Below, piece after piece: positions 6,036 to 10,361 of a stretch of 10,361 nucleotides of DNA. The stretch's first letter is position 1, and every line of letters begins with the position of its first letter. The notes beneath the pieces were generated by a model, which ran no database searches, was not told where the DNA came from, and was given only the letters and a program-made list of their open reading frames with translations. Position numbers and translations under genes: made by a program. Origin of the DNA: Lentisphaerota bacterium (lineage in GTDB: Bacteria; Verrucomicrobiota; Kiritimatiellia; RFP12; UBA1067); assembly GCA_015061765.1 (NCBI GenBank), contig SUVZ01000106.1, positions 1 through 10,361 of the forward strand, read 5' to 3'.

Positions 6036-7586
6036 TCAGTTGTCGATCCACCAGGACGGTGGAACTTGGTAATCGACGAGTCCCGAATCCCGGTAATCGT
6101 CCACATTCATATCATGCCCGACCAACCGAAGGACGTTGGCGAACTCTGTATCATACTGAGGCGTTGCGCCATGGCTGCCCTTTCCGCGCACGGGCACGCC
6201 CCATGCAGCCGATGCACCATAGCGGTACATTTTCACCCAGTCGCGCCCGCGCAGATGATGCCATGTCGTCTGGAGATAACCGAAGCCTCCAATTCCGGCG
6301 ATGAAATCCGCCATCGGCTTCATCGCATTGTAGTTCATCCATGGACATCCGGCTACAGGAAAGCCTTTTTCCTTGAAGTATGCCAGCGTAGGCCATTCCC
6401 TTCGGGTCTCCTTCATGTTGCCGTAGGAATACTGCCAATCGCAGATGATGACATCTTTCGGAAGCGTATCGGCGAGTGTCGCCGTGATCTTCGAGCCGCA
6501 CTTGACGAAGCCCTTCCAACGCGAATCGTTCCTGTCAAGAAGCATGTCGTGCCAGATCATCGCGCGAGCGCCGCGCTCCTTCGTGAACGCCGCGAGATTC
6601 GCGATGTGCTCGCACACCAGTTCGCCGTACGGGCGCCGGCGGCAGTCGGGACACGCCGGCGGCTGCGCCTCGTCGCATCCGAGATGGATGTACGGAGGAT
6701 TCCCGAAGCAATCAAGCATTTCAACGATGAGTTCGCGGAGAACCCGCTGCGTCTCGGGATTCGACAGACACCAATTCCAACCTCCCGGCTCGTAGAGGGG
6801 CTCGTACTCGGGATGCAGATCTATGACGGAATGTTTCAGCGTACACGAGCGCCCGGCGCCTGCATGGCCGTAGGCCGCAATCTGCGGAATGAGCGTGACG
6901 CCAAGATCTCTGCCGACGGCCGCAATGCGACGCACTTCCGGCATCGTCATTTTCGCCTTGGGCCAGCTCCACCATGGATGCTTCTCGCTCCTGTACATCC
7001 CCCACGGCTCAAGAACGACATAGTTGAACTTCATCATCGCCGCAAGCCGTATGGCCCGCTCAATCTGCTCCTTGCGCACCTCGGGGAACCAGCACAGATG
7101 GATGCCTCGGAACGCGAGATGCGGCGCATCGGAAATCGAAAGCGTCGGCAGGATGCGTCCTGAGGTCTTGAACGTACCGCGCCTGGCGATTGCAAGCTGA
7201 CGGAGGGAATACACCGCCCAGCGCACACCGGCAAGCGTACGCGCCGCTATTCTCACGCCGGACGCATCCGCCTTGACCGCATATGCCTCGTCTCCTTTTT
7301 TGAGGGTGAGTTGAGCGGCCCCCTTCACAACCTTTGGCGCATCCCTACCGTACCACTCGGCAAAATGCGATGCAAGCCAGCCAACTGCGGCGGGATCGGG
7401 ACACTCAAGGGTTACGGTTGTGGCCGCATCGAAGGCGACAGGGCTATCCATATTACTCTTGAATTCAACCGGCATCGGAAGCGGAGCAAGTTCGATCGCA
7501 TCCGGATTCGCCTCGTTTCCGGCGGACACTGCCATCGCCAGAAACACGCCGAAAACGACAACCAGTTCCTTCATCTTTATTTTCAT
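6036..7586 (-). CDS. Secreted GH20-family beta-N-acetylhexosaminidase-like glycoside hydrolase
   Basis: The 516-aa product starts with a signal peptide (KIKMKELVVVFGVFLAMAVSA, cleavage likely near residue 22), so it acts outside the cytoplasm. Residues about 35-150 fit the small N-terminal alpha/beta domain of GH20 enzymes. The barrel opens with SDAPHLAFRGIHLCWFP (152-168), the GH20 DxPxxxxRG motif, and carries YIHLGCDEA (299-307), matching the HxGxDE catalytic motif with the Asp-Glu pair at 305-306. Further landmarks are IWHDML (344-349), DWQYSY (383-388) and QTTWHH (439-444), where GH20 enzymes place active-site tryptophans. GH20 enzymes remove terminal GlcNAc or GalNAc (in some members galacto-type or sulfated variants) by substrate-assisted catalysis; the exact substrate cannot be read here. 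ATG 7586 is chosen because AGGAGA (7594-7599) lies seven bases upstream; a TTG at 7592 is too close to it. It is the first gene of the left-hand operon. Confidence 0.85.
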   Translation of the reverse strand: MKIKMKELVVVFGVFLAMAVSAGNEANPDAIELAPLPMPVEFKSNMDSPVAFDAATTVTLECPDPAAVGWLASHFAEWYGRDAPKVVKGAAQLTLKKGDEAYAVKADASGVRIAARTLAGVRWAVYSLRQLAIARRGTFKTSGRILPTLSISDAPHLAFRGIHLCWFPEVRKEQIERAIRLAAMMKFNYVVLEPWGMYRSEKHPWWSWPKAKMTMPEVRRIAAVGRDLGVTLIPQIAAYGHAGAGRSCTLKHSVIDLHPEYEPLYEPGGWNWCLSNPETQRVLRELIVEMLDCFGNPPYIHLGCDEAQPPACPDCRRRPYGELVCEHIANLAAFTKERGARAMIWHDMLLDRNDSRWKGFVKCGSKITATLADTLPKDVIICDWQYSYGNMKETRREWPTLAYFKEKGFPVAGCPWMNYNAMKPMADFIAGIGGFGYLQTTWHHLRGRDWVKMYRYGASAAWGVPVRGKGSHGATPQYDTEFANVLRLVGHDMNVDDYRDSGLVDYQVPPSWWIDN

Positions 7587-7871
7587 TGTCAATTCTCCTT
7601 ATTTCATTTCCGTTCTTTGTAAATTGCACTAGTACCCGCTTAGAGGTTGCCTGTTCCCGCAATGTACAAATTGAACTGTTTTATGCCCATAATTCTATCA
7701 CGGAAGTCAATTTAAAAGACATTCTTTCCGCCAAAATAACAACATCTTTTAACCAAAAACCTCTTCCGAAAAGTTATCGAACACGATGAAGAAATCCGAG
7801 ATTTTATTTAAGTCGATCTCTGAAACGGCGAGAAATATCCAATTCAGGAACTTCGAGATCTGTCAACTCAA

Positions 7872-7890
7872 TAACATGCATAACGTGTTA
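7872..7890. promoter_or_regulatory. Operator-like imperfect palindrome upstream of the GH20 operon
   Basis: TAACATG (7872-7878) and CGTGTTA (7884-7890) are inverted repeats with six of seven positions matching, separated by five bases. The site lies about 285 bp upstream of the GH20 start, in the only sizeable gap before the operon. Its size and symmetry would suit a dimeric regulator such as the XylR-type protein encoded at the operon's end. AraC-type domains more often bind direct repeats, so the link is tentative. Confidence 0.3.
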
Positions 7891-7957
7891 GATGTGTAGG
7901 ATGATGATCCTTCAACCGACACGTCAGCAGATCGCTGAAAACTCATAAGACCCAATT

Positions 7958-7977
7958 AAGCCTAAATTCGGCGGCTT
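7958..7977 (-). terminator. Weak stem-loop after the DUF4432 gene
   Basis: AAGCC (7958-7962) and GGCTT (7973-7977) pair as a 5-bp stem around a 10-base loop, 17 bases past the native stop codon at 7995-7997. Read on the minus strand it is followed by AATTGGG, with no T run. It may mark the end of the right-hand operon but is a poor intrinsic terminator. Confidence 0.2.
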
Positions 7978-7994
7978 TGTATAATCACGAGAAG

Positions 7995-9067
7995 TCACCA
8001 AATGCTTTTCTGAATTCCAGAGGACAGAAGCCCCGTCTCGACATGGAACACGACGCTCTCGCCGGATTCCAGGAACCGCTGCTGCCCGTGCCGACGGCAG
8101 TAGGACAGTCCCTTGTGCTCAGCCGTGGCGGGAAGGCACATCCCCATGGCGTCCTCATCAACTGTACGGCAATCCACCGCGTGGCATACGGAAGCTCTTC
8201 TGGACGGTATTTCACATAGACGGCACCTGCGCCCCCGGGGAACACCTGCTTCACCGTGGCGAAACCATCCTCATCCGGACGGTGGAAATAGCAGCTCACA
8301 ATCTCCGGACGGTACGATTCCCCTTCCGCTCCAACGACACTCTGAAGAGTCCAGTCCTCGTCGAGACGACGGAGAAAAGCATTCGTCGCATCCGCCCACG
8401 GCTTGTAATATCCGTCCGGAACCTCATGGTTTATTATCGGAGACTTTGCCAACGGCGACTCGACGATGCGCGAACCGTCGACCGGACGATGGTTCACGTG
8501 GCACAGGTAATAGTACTCAAGTGGAATGTCCTTTCTGTTCGATATGGACACCTCTACCTCAAGCTTCGCCGCGCCGGACCTGAGCCGTACAAGCGGCGAG
8601 AATGAATAGTCGTGCGTAAAGCACATGCGATTGACAAAACTGCCGCCAACCTCAATATAATCGCCTGCGGCGTCACATCCAATCCCCATCCATGCCTCTT
8701 GGTACGGAGCAATTGGCAGCTCCGCATGTCCGACATGTGTATCCTCCGAAGCGGGATTCCCCATGGCGGTGAGTCCACAATGCATGAGAAAACATCCGTA
8801 CGATTCGGTGAAGCACGTCTTGCACCGCTTCGGCTCCTCGTGGATGGATTTCATGGTGAGTTCGCGTCCGTCGAAATCGCATCGCCAGACCATCTGCCCC
8901 ATGAAAGGCAGAATCGTGAAAGACCCTCTTGAATTCGACACCCTGAGAGCCTCAACCCCCGTAGAATATCTGAACGTCTCGACCCGGAACTCCCCTGATT
9001 CCAACAAAACGCGCCTTATGCACGCAAAAGATTCCCTGCACAGATATATCTTCGATGCACTATTCAT
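7995..9067 (-). pseudogene. DUF4432-family (aldose-1-epimerase-like) gene with a one-base frameshift
   Basis: The protein belongs to the galactose-mutarotase-fold DUF4432 family. Seen from ATG 9067: SKIYLCRESF (5-14), FRYSTGVEALRVSNSRGSF (32-50), PFMGQMVWRCDFDGRELTMKSI (54-75), MHCGLTAMGNPASEDTHVGHAELPIAPYQ (95-123) and YYYLCHVNHRPVDG. The frame is good to TRWI at 8171, then turns to nonsense ending at 7985. The next frame continues exactly as the family should: CRTVDEDAMGMCLPATAEHKG, then FLESGESVVFHVETGLL, stopping at 7995-7997. Restoring one T (ATT-TGC) rejoins them into a 357-aa protein of normal length. It is either a recent null mutation or a sequencing/assembly error. A TTG start at 9094 would overlap the permease gene; ATG 9067, behind a GTGAG site and 13 bp after that gene, fits the family's N-terminus better. 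Probable role: anomer or epimer conversion of the imported sugar; substrate unknown. Confidence 0.8.
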
Positions 9068-9080
9068 ATCATTCTCACAT

Positions 9081-10133
9081 TCATCTGGAACCAAGCGAAA
9101 TCACCGAGAAGCTGATAAGCAGTGTCATGGTGCCAAGCGCCAGAGACAACCTTGTCCTCAATCCCGTCCCTCGCCACTCTCCGCAGAATACGCCTATTGC
9201 GGTAGAGAAAAGGATCGTGGACGCCATGACTATCGCGAAGGATATGTAGCCAAGATCGCCCATCAGCGGCTCACCCGCCTTCTGGCAGACGAACTGGCCG
9301 ACCCAGATTACGCCGACTAGCGACGCAAAGATCCAGTTCCTGAGAACCGGCCCCTTGCGGAAGTAATCCCCGAACGTGCGGTTCCTGACATGCTGCAGGA
9401 CGACCCATGCAGCCTGAACGGCGAAACCGCCCCACAGCACAATCATGACGACAGGCATTCCCTGCCAAGACCACGGTTCGCCGGATTTCACCACGCCTTC
9501 GGCGACCGCGGCGTCATACGCAGCCTTCTCGATGACGCTGCCAGACTGCAGACCGAAGTTCATGCATGCGGAGCAAAGTCCTGAGACAAGCGCGACAACA
9601 ATGCCCTTCTTGAAGTCGAATTCGGCGACGGCCCTCCTTTTCTCCTCCTCTGGCAGTTCATTCTCCTTCAGTTTCCCCGCGTATCCTACAAAGCATATGC
9701 CGACAAGGGAACCGATGACGCCGACAAGAACCATGATTGATCCGGCGTCCTTGACAAGATCGGCGGCGCGACCTTGGACAACCGGAGGGATGAGCGTACC
9801 GGTCGCGGCGCAAAGTCCACAGCCGATCGCAAGCCCCAGTCCAATGCCAAGATAGCGAACCATTAGCCCCCACGTAAGTCCGCCTACGCCCCAGACGGCA
9901 CCGAAAGCGACGCACTGAAGGATCGTGGAAGAAGGAGCGGACATCGCAACCGTCCAGAAATCCGGCACCGCAAGGGCACAGACGACTGTCGGCATAACGA
10001 GCAGTCCCACAACACAGTAGAACATCCACCATGTTTCATAGGCCCACCCCTTCACGCCACGCGCAGGCAGGAGAAATGTGGCGCCAGCCAGACCGCCGAT
10101 GGCAAACACGAGCATCCCAAGTATTGGATTCAT
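9081..10133 (-). CDS. RhaT-like sugar/proton symporter
   Basis: This 350-aa, strongly hydrophobic protein has about ten predicted membrane segments and belongs to the L-rhamnose/H+ symporter (RhaT) family of the drug/metabolite transporter superfamily. Family landmarks are the start MNPILGMLVFAIGGLAGATF (1-20), the paired Trp region around WAYETWWMFY, and WGVGGLTWGLMVRYLGIGLGLAIGCGLCAATGTLIPP in the first half. The second half has FKKGIVVALVSGLCSACMNFGLQSG and, near the end, FSTAIGVFCGEWRG. The ATG at 10133 has a GGGGGA site about six bases upstream. No rhamnose isomerase, kinase or aldolase gene is in the window, so L-rhamnose is only one option; RhaT-like permeases in other loci may carry other sugars. 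It sits between a creatininase-family gene (24 bp upstream) and the DUF4432 gene, and may feed either module. Confidence 0.88.
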   Translation of the reverse strand: MNPILGMLVFAIGGLAGATFLLPARGVKGWAYETWWMFYCVVGLLVMPTVVCALAVPDFWTVAMSAPSSTILQCVAFGAVWGVGGLTWGLMVRYLGIGLGLAIGCGLCAATGTLIPPVVQGRAADLVKDAGSIMVLVGVIGSLVGICFVGYAGKLKENELPEEEKRRAVAEFDFKKGIVVALVSGLCSACMNFGLQSGSVIEKAAYDAAVAEGVVKSGEPWSWQGMPVVMIVLWGGFAVQAAWVVLQHVRNRTFGDYFRKGPVLRNWIFASLVGVIWVGQFVCQKAGEPLMGDLGYISFAIVMASTILFSTAIGVFCGEWRGTGLRTRLSLALGTMTLLISFSVISLGSR

Positions 10134-10157
10134 GGATATTCCCCCTGCCTGCGCATC

Positions 10158-10361
10158 CTATATCAGCACACGGCGGAAATGGTCGAGTATCATCGACACA
10201 CCGTTGTCGCCGGTCTCTTTCGACGCCTTGAGCGCCGACTGCGCATACCACGCCGTCTTGTCGAATTCATCCATGCTGACAGTGTCTGGACAGAGCGACA
10301 TCATCAGCGACGTCTCGCCCTCTCCCGCATGGTCGAACGGATATTTCGCGAGCACCTTTTC
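10158..10361 (-). CDS. Creatininase-family amidohydrolase, C-terminal end (cut by window edge)
   Basis: Only the last 67 residues are visible; the frame is open to the window edge. DHAGEGETSLMMSLCPDTVSM matches the creatininase-family pattern (D/G)HAGExETSxMLxxxPxLV, where His and Glu belong to the metal-binding active site of these enzymes. The end, SMILDHFRRVLI, fits the family's closing helix. Family members hydrolyse cyclic or linear amides (creatinine, formamide groups in cofactor synthesis, mycofactocin precursors), and many of unknown substrate sit in sugar-use loci. It is probably the upstream gene of the permease operon (24-bp gap). Substrate cannot be assigned. Confidence 0.75.
   Translation of the reverse strand, partial: EKVLAKYPFDHAGEGETSLMMSLCPDTVSMDEFDKTAWYAQSALKASKETGDNGVSMILDHFRRVLI

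Larger units (their letters stand above)
7587..7994. other. Intergenic region between the two modules, likely operon control region
   Basis: About 400 bp, more A/T-rich than its neighbours, with no open frame that looks like a gene. It holds the AGGAGA ribosome site of the GH20 gene (7594-7599) and a possible -35 box TTGACT on the minus strand (7705-7710) with only poor -10 matches (CATAAA at 7680-7685, 19 bases away). It also has a palindrome at 7872-7890 and a weak stem-loop just after the DUF4432 gene. The plus-strand TATAAT at 7980-7985 would point into the DUF4432 gene antisense and has no -35. The module's main promoter probably lies here but cannot be placed with confidence. Confidence 0.5.

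Noticed and set aside
5835..7163. 442-codon open frame on the plus strand opposite the GH20 gene
   Set aside because: It overlaps a gene with clear GH20 motifs and a signal peptide. Its own translation is rich in Arg, His and Pro with no recognisable motif, as expected from the antisense of a G+C-biased gene.
7586..7789. Plus-strand open frame in the gap before the GH20 gene
   Set aside because: It starts inside the GH20 start region, has no ribosome site and no protein-like features; the gap reads as regulatory DNA.
7980..7985. Plus-strand TATAAT
   Set aside because: No -35 element at a workable distance, and it would drive transcription antisense to the DUF4432 gene with no plus-strand gene to serve.

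Overview
The window is bacterial, gene-dense, and coded entirely on the minus strand, so transcription runs from the right edge (10361) to the left (1). The gene families suggest an uncultured gut-type member of the PVC group (Kiritimatiellota, Lentisphaerota or Verrucomicrobiota). They are a XylR-type AraC regulator, a Gfo/Idh/MocA oxidoreductase, a secreted GH20-like hexosaminidase, a DUF4432-type mutarotase-fold protein, a RhaT-type sugar permease and a creatininase-family protein. The taxonomic call is an inference from gene content and style, not from a marker gene.

Right-hand module (about 7995-10361), in transcription order: the C-terminal end of a creatininase-family hydrolase that runs off the window edge, a RhaT-like sugar/proton symporter, and a DUF4432 (aldose-1-epimerase-like) gene. 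The genes are 13-24 bp apart and look like one operon. The DUF4432 gene carries a one-base frameshift at about 8171. The native C-terminus is still readable in the next frame, so this is either a young pseudogene or an assembly error.

A roughly 400-bp AT-rich gap (7587-7994) separates the modules. It holds no convincing gene, but it has a Shine-Dalgarno site for the next gene, a weak promoter candidate and a 19-bp operator-like palindrome.

Left-hand module (426-7586), in transcription order: a secreted GH20-family hexosaminidase, a SIS-domain protein (UPF0309-like), a compact ribokinase-like PfkB kinase, a second and divergent SIS protein, a 250-aa protein of unknown function with a faint likeness to the C-terminal half of Gfo/Idh enzymes, a Gfo/Idh/MocA oxidoreductase, and a XylR-type regulator. 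Gaps are 4-60 bp. The simplest reading is a catabolic operon for an amino sugar or modified sugar: GH20 releases it outside the cytoplasm, a permease (possibly the RhaT-like protein) imports it, and the kinase, the two SIS proteins and the oxidoreductase pair process it under control of the last gene. This combination does not match a textbook GlcNAc pathway, because no nagA or nagB homologue is present in the window. It is the best candidate here for an undescribed pathway.

Left end (1-425): a hairpin just after the regulator, an orphan C-terminal fragment of a larger protein (133-333), and a strong 14-bp-stem hairpin at 15-47 that could be a terminator or a dispersed palindromic repeat. No tRNA, rRNA, CRISPR array, transposase or phage gene was seen.
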